Positions 9,258 through 18,261 of a DNA stretch of 64,000 bases are shown here, piece after piece (the first letter of the stretch is position 1; every line of letters starts with the position of its first letter). Source of the DNA: Falsiroseomonas frigidaquae. Lineage in GTDB: Bacteria > Pseudomonadota > Alphaproteobacteria > Acetobacterales > Acetobacteraceae. The stretch is from NCBI RefSeq assembly GCF_012163145.1, contig NZ_JAAVTX010000002.1, positions 682,001 through 746,000 of the forward strand. The letters run 5' to 3'. The translations under genes were made by a program, and so were the position numbers. The notes beneath the pieces were generated by a model. The model worked only from the letters and a program-made list of their open reading frames with translations. It was not told the DNA's origin and searched no databases.

Positions 9258-10940
9258 ATGGCTCCGACGATGCCGCCCGAATCGCCCCTGCTCCGCCGAT
9301 CCCTGTTCGCCCTGCTGGTCGCGGCGATCGCCGTTTTGCTGCTGGTCTTGCTGCTGCGGGCCCTGCTGCCTGGCGGTATGGCCCCGCTGGAATGGGCGAT
9401 CCTGGCCTGCATCGGGCTGACCACACCCTGGGCGGCGCTGTCGGCGGCCAATGCGCTGGCGGGGCTGGTGATACTGCTGCGCGCGCCGAACCCGCCCGCC
9501 GCCGTGCTGCCCGCCCTGGCCCGCGCCAAGCCCGGCCCGCCCGGCGCCCTCACCGCCCTGTTCGTCTGCCTGCGGAACGAGGACCTGTCCCAGGTCCTGC
9601 CGCCACTCGCCGTGCTGCTGCAGGGGCTGGACCAGGCGGGTGCCAGGGACCGTTTTCGCCTCTGGCTGCTGTCTGACACGCAGGACCCGCAGGCCGTCGC
9701 TGACGAGGAAACTGCGGTGCAGGCATTCCTCGCCGCCCACCCCACCGCCCGCTACCGCCGCCGCGCCCAAAACACCGGCTACAAGGCCGGCAATGTGATG
9801 GACGCGCTGGACCATCATCTGACCGACGAGGCCTTCTTCCTGACGCTGGACGCCGACAGCGTGATGACCCCCGCCGCCGTGCTGCGCCTGGTCGCGGTGA
9901 TGGAGGCAGATCCGCGGCTCGCCATCGTGCAGCAGCTCATCGTCGGCCGCCCGGCGACGGCCGCCTTCCCGCGCCTGTTCCAGTTCGGCATGCGCGCCGG
10001 CATGCGCGCCTGGGCCACCGGACAGGCCTGGTGGCAGATGGATGCCGGCCCCTATTGGGGCCACAACGCGATCCTCCGTGTCGCCCCCTTCCGCGACCAT
10101 GCGAAGCTGGAGGCGCTGCCCGATGGCAGCCGGATCCTGAGCCACGACATGGTGGAATCCGTGCGGCTGCAATCCGCCGGCTGGGCCGTGCGCTGCCTGC
10201 CGGCGGAGGATGGCAGCCTGGAGTCCAACCCGCCCGCTTTGCCCGAATTTTTGGGCCGCGATGAACGCTGGGGCGCGGGCAACATGCAGTACTTTCATCT
10301 GTTCCGCCTGCCGGGGATGACCTGGCTCGGCCGGCTGCAGCTGGCGCAGGCGATCCTGCTGTTCCTCGGCGCGCCGCTTTATGTGCTGGCGCTGATCCTC
10401 GCCGCGGCGAACGGGCTGGGCGGCGGCGGCGCGGGCACGCCGATGGGGGCGCTGGCGCTCGCCGTGCTGGCGCATTGGCTGTGCTACTTCGCGCCGAAGC
10501 TGGCCGGCTATGCGCAGGTGCTGATCCAGCGCCGTGCCGCCGCCACCTATGGCGGCCGCGCCGCCTTCGCCCGCGGCGCGCTGGCGGAGCTGGTCTTCAT
10601 GCAGCTGTTCGAGCCGCTGTCGAACCTCAACAAGGCGATCTTCCTGGCCCTGCTACCCTTCGGCGCGAAGCCCGGCTGGCTGCCGCAGAACCGCGCCGAT
10701 CGTGGCGTGTCCTGGCGCGACGCCACGCGGCTGCTCTGGCCGCACACCGTCGTTGGCCTGCTGCTGACCGCCGCCTTCGCCGGCCTGTCCTGGCCCGCCT
10801 TGGCGCTGGCGCTGCCCTTCACCGCGGGCATGATCCTGGCCGTGCCGCTGTGTGTGCTGACCGCCGACCCGCGCGCCTCCGCCTGGCTGCGCGCGCGCGG
10901 CATCGCGGCGACACCCGAGGAGCTGGCCGCGCCCCGCTAA
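9258..10940 (+). CDS. mdoH: Glucans biosynthesis glucosyltransferase (OpgH/MdoH-like)
   Basis: This 560-residue inner-membrane GT2-family enzyme resembles the OpgH/MdoH transferase that builds beta-1,2 osmoregulated periplasmic glucans from UDP-glucose. It has N-terminal membrane helices, then a cytoplasmic domain with LDADSVMTP (DxD), SHDMVES and GRDERWGAGN (the QxxRW-like acceptor motif). A C-terminal block of helices follows. It is shorter than the enterobacterial enzyme (about 850) but close to alphaproteobacterial forms. No opgG partner is present in the window. Its end overlaps the convergent amidohydrolase by 4 bp. Confidence 0.85.
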   Translation: MAPTMPPESPLLRRSLFALLVAAIAVLLLVLLLRALLPGGMAPLEWAILACIGLTTPWAALSAANALAGLVILLRAPNPPAAVLPALARAKPGPPGALTALFVCLRNEDLSQVLPPLAVLLQGLDQAGARDRFRLWLLSDTQDPQAVADEETAVQAFLAAHPTARYRRRAQNTGYKAGNVMDALDHHLTDEAFFLTLDADSVMTPAAVLRLVAVMEADPRLAIVQQLIVGRPATAAFPRLFQFGMRAGMRAWATGQAWWQMDAGPYWGHNAILRVAPFRDHAKLEALPDGSRILSHDMVESVRLQSAGWAVRCLPAEDGSLESNPPALPEFLGRDERWGAGNMQYFHLFRLPGMTWLGRLQLAQAILLFLGAPLYVLALILAAANGLGGGGAGTPMGALALAVLAHWLCYFAPKLAGYAQVLIQRRAAATYGGRAAFARGALAELVFMQLFEPLSNLNKAIFLALLPFGAKPGWLPQNRADRGVSWRDATRLLWPHTVVGLLLTAAFAGLSWPALALALPFTAGMILAVPLCVLTADPRASAWLRARGIAATPEELAAPR

Positions 10941-12319
10941 AGCGGCCGGAAACCCGGCGGCACCGCGATCCCGGGATTCTCCGCGAAGAGCCGCGCCCAG
11001 GCCCGCCCGGCGATTTCCTCCGCCTCCCGCACCACGCGCGCCTCATCCATCGTCAGCACCACACGGTCGCGCATCACCCAGGCGCCATCGACCATGACAT
11101 CGTCGATATCCGCAGCCTGGCCCTGATGCACGAAGACCGCGACCGCGCGCAGGAAGGGCGCCAGATGAGCGCGGCCGGTCCGCAGCATGACCAGGTCCGC
11201 CAGGTTGCCCTCCGCCAGCCAGCCGCCATCCGCCACGCCCATGGCGCGGTAGCCGTTGCGGGTCGCCCAGCGCAGCGCCTCCTCCGGCGTCGGGCTGCGG
11301 CCGTCCTGGCGGCGGATGCGTTCCATGAACAGGCCGGTGCGCATCACCTCCACCATGTCCTCCGCCATGTTGTCGGTACCCATGCCGATATTGCAGCCGG
11401 CCTGCTCCAGCTCGCACACCCGCGGGCTGAGGCCGCGCCGGGCGGCGATGGCGGCGTTGAAGGCGACATGCACCTTGTGCCGGCCGAGGATCTTCTCCTC
11501 CAGCGGCGCCATGCAGCGGCAATGCGCGGCGACCAGCCGGTCGTTCAGGAAGCCGATGCTGTCGAGGTATTCGCTCGGCAGCATGCCGCGATGCGCCTGC
11601 ACCGCCGCGACCTCCCCCCAGATCTGGTTGAGGTGGATGGTGCAGACCACATCCAGTCTCTGGCGCAGGGCTTCCACCGCCCGAAGCAGCTCCGGCGAGC
11701 ACATGTCCGGCGCCCAGGCGGCGATGCCGACCTGGATGCGGCCCGCACCGGCGCCGTGCCAGCGGCGGTGCAATGCCTCCATCCGCGCCAGCCCGGCCTC
11801 ACCCAGCGCCGGGTCCTGGCGGAACTCGGCAGGGTCGCCGATGCCGGCACCCGCACGGTCCCAGCAGCGCTCCGCCAACACCATGCGCAGGCCGGTCTCC
11901 ACCATCTGCGGCGCATAATCCTCGATGCCGGAGGCATCCTCGAGCAGCGCGGTGGTGCCGGAGCGGATCGCCTCCAGCGCACCCAATTGGCACATCACCG
12001 CCTGTTCGGACGGGGACAGCACGGGCAGCGGAATCGGCGAGAGGCCGCCGCAGAAGGGCGGGTTATGTGGCGGCGACAGATCCTCGAAGACGCCGCGCGC
12101 CAGCGTCATACCGAGATGGGTGTGGATATTGGCGAAGCCCGGGAAGACCACGCGGCCGCTGCCATCGACCTCCTCCGCCTCGGGGAAGCGCGCCGCGATC
12201 TCCGCATCCGGGCCGATGGCGGCGATGCGGTTGCCCTGGACGGCGAGCGCCGCGCCGTAATGGATGGTGCCGGCCGCATCGCCGGTGACGATGGTGGTGT
12301 TGCGGATCAGCAGCGTCAT
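10937..12319 (-). CDS. Amidohydrolase / chlorohydrolase-like metal-dependent deaminase
   Basis: This 460-residue protein belongs to the SsnA/AtzA/S-adenosylhomocysteine-deaminase branch of the amidohydrolase superfamily, which remove amino or halogen groups from purines, triazines and similar rings. The metal motif HxH is at residues 66-68 (NIHTHLGM). Further ligands are in TIHLNQ, AAHCRCM and GTDNMAED, and the family C-terminal stretch GNLADLVML is present. It is the last gene of the seven-gene minus-strand operon, 15 bp after the MFS gene. In that setting it may hydrolyse an amine or amide of an N-heterocycle. The substrate is unknown. Confidence 0.88.
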   Translation of the reverse strand: MTLLIRNTTIVTGDAAGTIHYGAALAVQGNRIAAIGPDAEIAARFPEAEEVDGSGRVVFPGFANIHTHLGMTLARGVFEDLSPPHNPPFCGGLSPIPLPVLSPSEQAVMCQLGALEAIRSGTTALLEDASGIEDYAPQMVETGLRMVLAERCWDRAGAGIGDPAEFRQDPALGEAGLARMEALHRRWHGAGAGRIQVGIAAWAPDMCSPELLRAVEALRQRLDVVCTIHLNQIWGEVAAVQAHRGMLPSEYLDSIGFLNDRLVAAHCRCMAPLEEKILGRHKVHVAFNAAIAARRGLSPRVCELEQAGCNIGMGTDNMAEDMVEVMRTGLFMERIRRQDGRSPTPEEALRWATRNGYRAMGVADGGWLAEGNLADLVMLRTGRAHLAPFLRAVAVFVHQGQAADIDDVMVDGAWVMRDRVVLTMDEARVVREAEEIAGRAWARLFAENPGIAVPPGFRPL

Positions 12320-12334
12320 GACCTGTGTCCCCCT

Positions 12335-13540
12335 TTATCCCCGTCCACCCGCCAGCCGCGCCGCATCGGCGCTGCGACCGAGGCGCAGCATGGCGAGACA
12401 CCCCAGCGCCGGCCCCAGCGCCAGCACGGCGAAGGCGCCACCCCAGCCCAGCGCCTGCACCATGGGCGGCATCAGGTGGATCGTCACCAGGGTCAGCGCG
12501 AAGCCCAGGCTGGTCTGCACCGTCAGCATGGTGCCGGTCAGCCCCGGCTCCGACAGCTCCGCCACGCTGGCGGAGAACTGTGCCGAATCCGCCACCACCG
12601 CCACGCCCCAGACCAGGCCGAGCAGCATCACCAGCGCCGGATGCAGCCCGAAGAACGGCCCCGCCAGCAGGCAGCAGGCGCCCGAGACCGCCATGGCCGC
12701 GACCGTCACCCGCACCCGCCCGATGCGGTCCGCCGCCAGCCCGGCGGCAACCGAGCCCAGCGCCCCAACGGCGATGACGGCGAAGGTGGCCAGCGCGGCC
12801 TCCGTCGGCCTTGGCGCATCGCCGCGCCAGGCGGCGAAGCTGGCGGCGAAATACAGGCCGACCCAGGCCCACATCGCATAGAGCTCCCACATGTGCCCGA
12901 GATAGCCGAGCGTCGCGAGCCGCGTGCCCCGGTTGCGGAACAGCCCGAGCGCCGCTTCCGGTCGGAAGGGCGGTGCCGGCGCATGGCGCGGACCGAGCCG
13001 CACCAGCCCCACCAGCAGCGCCGCCGCAACCGCCGTGCCCGACGCCACCGCCAGCACCGGCCGCCAGGCCACGCCGCCCAAGGCCGAGACCAGATGCGGC
13101 GCGGCGGAACCGAGCGTCAGCCCGCCCACCAGCAGCCCCACCACCAGCCCCATATCGCCCCGGTCCGCCCAGCCGGCCGCCAGCTTCATCCCCACCGGAT
13201 AGACCCCGGCGAGCGCCATGCCGGTCGCGAAGCGCGCCGCGATCACCGCCTCCGCCCCCGGCGGCAGCAGCAGGATGGCGCCATTCGCCGTGGCGCCCAG
13301 CAGTGCCGCGAGGGCGAAGACGCGGCGTGGGTCGAAGCGATCCGGCAGCGCCAGCGCGGCGCTGACCAGCGTGCCGAGCACGAAGCCGGCCTGCACCGCG
13401 CTGGTCAGCAGCGCCTGGTAGACATGCCCGCGCGCCGGTGCCTCCAGCAGCATGGCCGGGCCTGCGGCGGTGGAGGAGAACCACAGTGACAGCGCCAGCA
13501 CCTGCGCCAGGGTGATCAGCGCGATGTTCCGGCGTTTCAT
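12335..13540 (-). CDS. MFS transporter
   Basis: This 401-residue protein has about twelve membrane helices and loop motifs of the major facilitator superfamily (ALPDRFDPRRVFALAALLG between helices 2 and 3). The start chosen is MKRRNIALITLAQ at 13540. That ATG overlaps the TGA of the flavin monooxygenase gene (ATGA), so the two are translationally coupled. Position in the catabolic operon suggests uptake of its substrate or export of an intermediate. Which of these applies cannot be read from sequence. Confidence 0.87.
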   Translation of the reverse strand: MKRRNIALITLAQVLALSLWFSSTAAGPAMLLEAPARGHVYQALLTSAVQAGFVLGTLVSAALALPDRFDPRRVFALAALLGATANGAILLLPPGAEAVIAARFATGMALAGVYPVGMKLAAGWADRGDMGLVVGLLVGGLTLGSAAPHLVSALGGVAWRPVLAVASGTAVAAALLVGLVRLGPRHAPAPPFRPEAALGLFRNRGTRLATLGYLGHMWELYAMWAWVGLYFAASFAAWRGDAPRPTEAALATFAVIAVGALGSVAAGLAADRIGRVRVTVAAMAVSGACCLLAGPFFGLHPALVMLLGLVWGVAVVADSAQFSASVAELSEPGLTGTMLTVQTSLGFALTLVTIHLMPPMVQALGWGGAFAVLALGPALGCLAMLRLGRSADAARLAGGRG

Positions 13541-14874
13541 GCCCAGCGGTGGCGCGCGGCCGGGTGGCCCTCCGGCAGCAGCCTGCCGGCGCCGAACAGT
13601 TTCTCGCGGTAGGTGCCGGGGGTGTAGGCGGTCTTGTACAACCCGCGTTCCTGCAGCACCGGCACCACCAGCGCGACGAAGCTTTCCAGGCATTCCGGCA
13701 TCACGGTGCGGGACAGGTTGAAGCCATCCACATCCGCCGCCTGCATCCAGCCGGCCAGCGCATCCGCCACCTGCACGGGATCGCCCACGATCGGCGGCTG
13801 GCGGCTGCCGAGCACCGATTGCGCCAGCAGCATGCGCGGCGTCCAGTCCGGCCCGGCGACCTTGGCCATCGCCTCGACATTGGAGCGGATCGCCTGGCTT
13901 TCGCCGGCCCGCACCGGCTCATCCATGCCGAACTTCTTCAAATCGATGCCGAGCGAGGCGGAGGCATGGGCGAGGCAGCCCTCCGCACTCGCCCAGGACG
14001 CGTAATCCGCGAGCAGGTCGCGCGCCTCGGCCTCGGTCCGGCCGACCACTACGGTGGCGCCGGCGAAGACCTGGATGGGGCGCGGCGCGGCGGCGGCGCG
14101 CAGCTGCGCGACCAGCCGCGCGACCACGGCAGGGTTGGTGCCGTTCACGAAAACGCATTCGGCATGGGTGCCGGCGAAGCGGCGGCCGCGCTCGCTGGCG
14201 CCGGCCTGGTACAGCACGGGGGTGCGCTGCGGCGAGGGTTCGGCCAGGTGGATCGCATCGATGTGGTATTGCGGGCCGGCATGGTGGATGCGGCGCACGC
14301 GGGATGCGTCGGTGAAGATGCCGCCCTGGCGGTCGCGCTTCACGGCATCCTCGGCCCAGCTTCCCTCCCACAGCGCATAGACCGCCTGCATGTATTCATC
14401 GGCCAGGTCATAGCGGTCATCGTGCCGCATCTGCTCGGCATGGCCCAGCGCGCGGGCGGCGCTGTCGAGGTAGCCGGTCACGATGTTCCAGCCGATGCGG
14501 CCGCCGGTCAGGTGGTCCAGCGTGCTCATCCGCCGGGCAAACAGGTAGGGCGGTTCATAGGCCAGGTTGCAGGTGACGCCAAAGCCGAGGTGCTGCGTGA
14601 CCGCCGCCATGGCCGGCACCAACAGCACCGGGTCCAGCAGCGGCACCTGCACGCCGCCGCGCAAGGCCGCATCCGGGCTGCCGCCATGGACATCATAGAT
14701 GCCGAGCACATCGGCCAGGAACAACCCGTCGAACAGCCCGCGCTCCAGCAGCCGGGCGAGGCCGGTCCAGTGCTCCAGGTTTCGGTAGTTCGCGGCGGTG
14801 TCGCGCGGATGGCGCCACATTCCCTGCTGGATATGGCCGGGGGTCGCCATGTCGAAGGCGTTCAGGCGCATCAT
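13537..14874 (-). CDS. FMN-dependent LLM-class monooxygenase (NtaA/SnaA type)
   Basis: This 445-residue protein fits the two-component flavin monooxygenases that use reduced FMN (NtaA, SnaA, DszA). Recognisable parts are GLFDGLFLADVLGIYDVHGG, the TARRM-like LFARRMSTLDHLTGGRIGWNIVTG stretch (in pieces), and VLYQAGASERGRRFAGTHAECVF in the C-terminal half. Two adjacent ATG codons could start it; GAGGA lies about 12 bp upstream. No flavin reductase gene is adjacent, so the partner must be elsewhere. In this operon it probably hydroxylates or cleaves a ring or C-N/C-S bond ahead of ring opening. Confidence 0.88.
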   Translation of the reverse strand: MMRLNAFDMATPGHIQQGMWRHPRDTAANYRNLEHWTGLARLLERGLFDGLFLADVLGIYDVHGGSPDAALRGGVQVPLLDPVLLVPAMAAVTQHLGFGVTCNLAYEPPYLFARRMSTLDHLTGGRIGWNIVTGYLDSAARALGHAEQMRHDDRYDLADEYMQAVYALWEGSWAEDAVKRDRQGGIFTDASRVRRIHHAGPQYHIDAIHLAEPSPQRTPVLYQAGASERGRRFAGTHAECVFVNGTNPAVVARLVAQLRAAAAPRPIQVFAGATVVVGRTEAEARDLLADYASWASAEGCLAHASASLGIDLKKFGMDEPVRAGESQAIRSNVEAMAKVAGPDWTPRMLLAQSVLGSRQPPIVGDPVQVADALAGWMQAADVDGFNLSRTVMPECLESFVALVVPVLQERGLYKTAYTPGTYREKLFGAGRLLPEGHPAARHRWA

Positions 14875-14924
14875 GCGGGGCGTTTCCTCGGGCCGGCTAT
14901 CCCGATCATGCCCGGTTTCGCGGT

Positions 14925-16316
14925 TCAGGCCAGCAGGCTGCGCAGCTTTGCGACCTCGACCTTGCCGAGCGCGGTGCGCGGCAGGGCGGGCACGGTGACC
15001 ACGGCGCGGGGAATCTTGAAGCGGGCGATCTGGCCCTCGAAATGCGCCAGCACGCGGGCCGCGTCGAAGCCCTCGGCCGGGACGACGACGGCGACCGGCA
15101 CCTCCCCCCAGCGCGGATCGGGGCGGCCGATGATGGCGCCTTCCGCGATGCCGGGCGCGCTGCGCAACAGGCGCTCGACCTCCGCCGGGTAGATGTTCTC
15201 CCCGCCCGAGATGATCACGTGCTTCAGCCGGTCGGTGAACCACCAGCGCCCCTGCGGGTCGAGGCGCCCGACATCGCCGGTGGCGAACCAGCCTTCCGCA
15301 TCCAGCGCCGGTACATCCGGCCAGTAGCGGCGCAGCGTGGCCGGGCCGCGGATCTGGATCTCGCCCTCGGCCGCGCCGCCGGCGATGCGGGCTTCCGCAT
15401 GCAAAGCGGGACGGCCGAGCGAGCCGGGGGCGGCCAGCGCCTCCGCGCGGTCCTGGAGGATGGCGATGGGGCAGGTTTCGGTCGCGCCATAGACCTGCTG
15501 CACGGGAATTTTCCGAGTATGAAACGCCTCGATCAGCGGAAGCGGCACGTCGGAGGAGCCGGCGCCGATGGCGCGCAGGCTCGAAAGATCGGCCGAGGCC
15601 CAGCGCGGATGGCTGACCAGGGCCTGCATCACCGCGGGCACCAGCAAGGTGAGGGTCGGGCGGTGGCGCGCGACGTCGTCGAAGAAGGCCTCCGCATCGA
15701 AGCGCGGATGCAGCAGCACCTCCGCACCCGCCATCAGCGCCGGCGTGGTCTGGATATTGAGGCCGCCGACATGGAACAGCGGCAGCACGGTCAGCACGCG
15801 GTCGGCCTGCGTCAGCTCGAAGGCGTGCTGCGCGCTCAGGGCATTGTGGCGCAGCGCGCACTGGTCCAGCACCGCGCCCTTCGGCCGGCCGGTGGTGCCG
15901 CTGGTATAGACCAGCAGCACCGGGTCATGCTCCGCGCCCTCATCCGGCGCGTCGCCGGAAGCGGTGAGGGTGGTGACATCCACCGCCTGGTCCGGCACGG
16001 CCGGGAGCATTTCGGGCGTCGCCAACAGCAGCCGCACGCCGGCATCGTCCAGGATGAAGCGCCATTCCGGCGCAGCCAGGCGCCAGTTCAGCGGCAGCAG
16101 CAGCGCGCCGAGCCGGGCGCAGGCGAAGAGCGCGACGATCTGCGACGGATGGTTCTGGCCGAGGAAGCCCACGCGATCCCCATGCCGCACGCCGCGCGCC
16201 GCCAGCGCCGCCGCCATGGCGCGCGCCTGCGCGTGCAGTTCACCATAGGTCAGCGCCGCATCGCCGAAGCGCAGCGCGATGCGGCCGGGCGGATGCGCGG
16301 CGAGCCAGTCTTTCAC
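14925..16316 (-). CDS. Class I adenylate-forming acyl-CoA ligase
   Basis: This 463-residue enzyme activates a carboxylic acid with ATP and loads it on coenzyme A. The AMP-binding motifs are clear: VYTSGTTGRPKGAV, YGATETCP, GWFATGDVGRLD, then the hinge DRLKHVIISGGENIYPAEVE and a C-terminal catalytic lysine in ALGKVEV. It is slightly shorter than typical (about 500). The start is a GTG that overlaps the acyl-CoA dehydrogenase stop (GTGA). With that dehydrogenase it would form a CoA-dependent lower pathway. The acid is not identifiable. Confidence 0.9.
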   Translation of the reverse strand: MKDWLAAHPPGRIALRFGDAALTYGELHAQARAMAAALAARGVRHGDRVGFLGQNHPSQIVALFACARLGALLLPLNWRLAAPEWRFILDDAGVRLLLATPEMLPAVPDQAVDVTTLTASGDAPDEGAEHDPVLLVYTSGTTGRPKGAVLDQCALRHNALSAQHAFELTQADRVLTVLPLFHVGGLNIQTTPALMAGAEVLLHPRFDAEAFFDDVARHRPTLTLLVPAVMQALVSHPRWASADLSSLRAIGAGSSDVPLPLIEAFHTRKIPVQQVYGATETCPIAILQDRAEALAAPGSLGRPALHAEARIAGGAAEGEIQIRGPATLRRYWPDVPALDAEGWFATGDVGRLDPQGRWWFTDRLKHVIISGGENIYPAEVERLLRSAPGIAEGAIIGRPDPRWGEVPVAVVVPAEGFDAARVLAHFEGQIARFKIPRAVVTVPALPRTALGKVEVAKLRSLLA

Positions 16317-17554
16317 TGGTCCGTCTCGCCCTTCTCATACAGCGCGTCGCGGCCGATGCGGTCGATGCAGAGTTCCGCCGTCCAGGGCAGCATCAGCGCA
16401 CCGCAGCGGCTGTCGCGAAAGATGCGTTCCAGCGGCAGGGATTTCAGCATCGCCTGGCCGCCGCAGGTGCGGATGGCGAGGCTGGCGATGGCCTGGGCGT
16501 TCTCCATCACCGTATGCTGCGCGGCCAGCGCCCGCAGCATCTGCTCCTTGGAGGGATCGGGCCCGGCCTCCGTGATGGCCTGGAACCACAGCGCCTTGGT
16601 CTGTTCCAGCATCACGCGCATCTGCGCCACGGCGATCTGCTTGGTGGGGTACATGCGGCGCTTCACCGGCGGCGTGCCGGGCTGTTCGCCGCGCAGGTAG
16701 CGCACGCAGAAATCATAACCCGCCTGCGCCAGCCCCATATAGGTGGGCGAGAGCGTCAGGAACATGTGCGGCCAGCGCATCGCCGCCTGGAAATAAAGGC
16801 CCGGCGGCATCAGCGCCGCATCCTCCGCCACGAAGACATCCTCGAAGATCAGGGTGCGGGAGACGGTGCCGCGCATGCCCAGCGGGTCCCATTCCCCCGT
16901 CACGGTGACGCCCGGCGCATCCGCCGGCACGCCGAGATACAGCGTGTTCTTTCGCGACGCCTTCTCGCCCGGCAGCATTTCCGTGCAGAGGATGCCGTAG
17001 GTATCCGCATGGCCGGCGAGACTCGCGAAAATCTTCTTGCCGTTGATCCGAAACCCGCCAGGCACGCGCACCGCCGTGGTGCCGAAGGCCGCAGCCCCCG
17101 CCGCCGCCGCGCCGCCCTCCGAGAAGGGCTGCGAGAAGATCTTTCCGTCGCGCAGGATGGTGTCGTAGTGCAGGCGGCGGCGGCGGCGGTGTTCCGCGCG
17201 CGTGGCCTCGTCCATCTCCAGGTCTTCGGTCAGCGCGCCGGTCCAGAGCGTGGAACAGACATGCATGTTCCAGGTCAGCGCCGTGGCACCGCAGTACCGC
17301 CCAAGCTCCGCCGCGGTCATGCAATAGGCGCGGAAATCGGCGCCGAGCCCGCCTTCCTCCGCCGGGATGCAGATGCCCAAAAGGCCTTCGCGATGCATGT
17401 CGCGGTAGTTGTCGATCGGGAAGGTCGCGTCGCGATCCCATCGCGCGGCGCGCGGCGCCAGCACGCGGGCGCCGAAATCGCGGGCGCGGGCGGTCAATTC
17501 GGCCTCGAAGGACGTCAGCCGGAAGGCCTTGGGGTCGAAGATCGGCGCATCCAT
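16313..17554 (-). CDS. Acyl-CoA dehydrogenase family protein
   Basis: This 413-residue flavoprotein has the three-domain layout of acyl-CoA dehydrogenases. An N-terminal helical domain (GICIPAEEGGLGADF) is followed by a beta domain (FRINGKKIFASLAGHADTYG, WDPLGMRGTVS). The C-terminal helical domain ends with CGGQAMLKSLPLERIFRDSR. The ATG at 17554 begins MDAPIFDPKAF, 5 bp after the hydrolase stop. Some members of this superfamily act as flavin monooxygenases, so oxidation of a non-CoA substrate is possible. The neighbouring CoA ligase favours a true acyl-CoA substrate. Confidence 0.9.
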   Translation of the reverse strand: MDAPIFDPKAFRLTSFEAELTARARDFGARVLAPRAARWDRDATFPIDNYRDMHREGLLGICIPAEEGGLGADFRAYCMTAAELGRYCGATALTWNMHVCSTLWTGALTEDLEMDEATRAEHRRRRRLHYDTILRDGKIFSQPFSEGGAAAAGAAAFGTTAVRVPGGFRINGKKIFASLAGHADTYGILCTEMLPGEKASRKNTLYLGVPADAPGVTVTGEWDPLGMRGTVSRTLIFEDVFVAEDAALMPPGLYFQAAMRWPHMFLTLSPTYMGLAQAGYDFCVRYLRGEQPGTPPVKRRMYPTKQIAVAQMRVMLEQTKALWFQAITEAGPDPSKEQMLRALAAQHTVMENAQAIASLAIRTCGGQAMLKSLPLERIFRDSRCGALMLPWTAELCIDRIGRDALYEKGETDQ

Positions 17555-17559
17555 GGGTG

Positions 17560-18261
17560 TCACGCCTTCAGGAAGGGCAGCAGCGCGGCCCGGAAAGGCT
17601 CGGGCGCTTCCAGATGGATCAGGTGCCCGGCGCCCGGCACCACGACGATCCGCGCGCCCGGAATCGCCTCCGCCATGCGCTGCATGGTCTTCAGCGGCGC
17701 CGCCTGGTCGCGCTCGCCGGCGATCAGGAGCGTGGGCACGGCGATGCGCGCCATGTCGGCGCGGCGGTCGAAGGTGGTGAGGCAGCGCAAGGTAGCGCGA
17801 TACACCTCCTCCGGGATGGCGCGCATCGCGGCCAGGGCCCGCGGAAGCGCATCCGGCGGCGCGCTGTCGGCGAGCATCCCGGCCATCAGATCCGGCGCCG
17901 CATCCTGCATCGAGCGTCCCTCCAGCGGGCCAAGGCGCGCGGCCAGGAACTGCTCGGCGAAGGACGGGTCGCGGCCGCCGAAGGCGGGCGTGGTGCCGTA
18001 GAGCACCAGCTTCGCCACCCGCTCCGGACAGCGCGCGACGAATTCCTGCGCCAGCATGCCGCCCATCGAATGGCCGACCAGCGTCACGCGGTCCAGCCCG
18101 CGCGCATCCAGCGCATCGCGCAGCGAATCCGCCAGCGCCGGGAAGGTCATCTCGGGCAGCGGCGCGGTGCCGCAGAAGCCGGGCATCGGCCAGTCGATCG
18201 CGCCCGGGATCATGCCGTCCCAGGACGGGCCGCCGATACCGTGCAGCAGGATGGTGGTCAT
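17560..18261 (-). CDS. Alpha/beta hydrolase (NicD- or enol-lactonase-like)
   Basis: This 233-residue protein has the alpha/beta hydrolase fold. The nucleophile elbow GHSMGG places serine at residue 65, the oxyanion region is LLHGIGG near the N-terminus, and the acid and histidine are in IAGERDQAAP and GAGHLIHLE. Its start overlaps the NicX-like gene by 4 bp (ATGA). In nicotinate degraders a small hydrolase of this fold, NicD, deformylates N-formylmaleamate, the product of NicX. That role fits the context, but 3-oxoadipate enol-lactonases and other esterases look similar. Confidence 0.85.
   Translation of the reverse strand: MTTILLHGIGGPSWDGMIPGAIDWPMPGFCGTAPLPEMTFPALADSLRDALDARGLDRVTLVGHSMGGMLAQEFVARCPERVAKLVLYGTTPAFGGRDPSFAEQFLAARLGPLEGRSMQDAAPDLMAGMLADSAPPDALPRALAAMRAIPEEVYRATLRCLTTFDRRADMARIAVPTLLIAGERDQAAPLKTMQRMAEAIPGARIVVVPGAGHLIHLEAPEPFRAALLPFLKA

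Noticed and set aside
10475-13489. A plus-strand open frame of about 1000 codons
   Set aside because: It lies antisense to the amidohydrolase and MFS genes, has no recognisable domain and is rich in R, H, Q and A, as expected for an antisense frame in GC-rich DNA.
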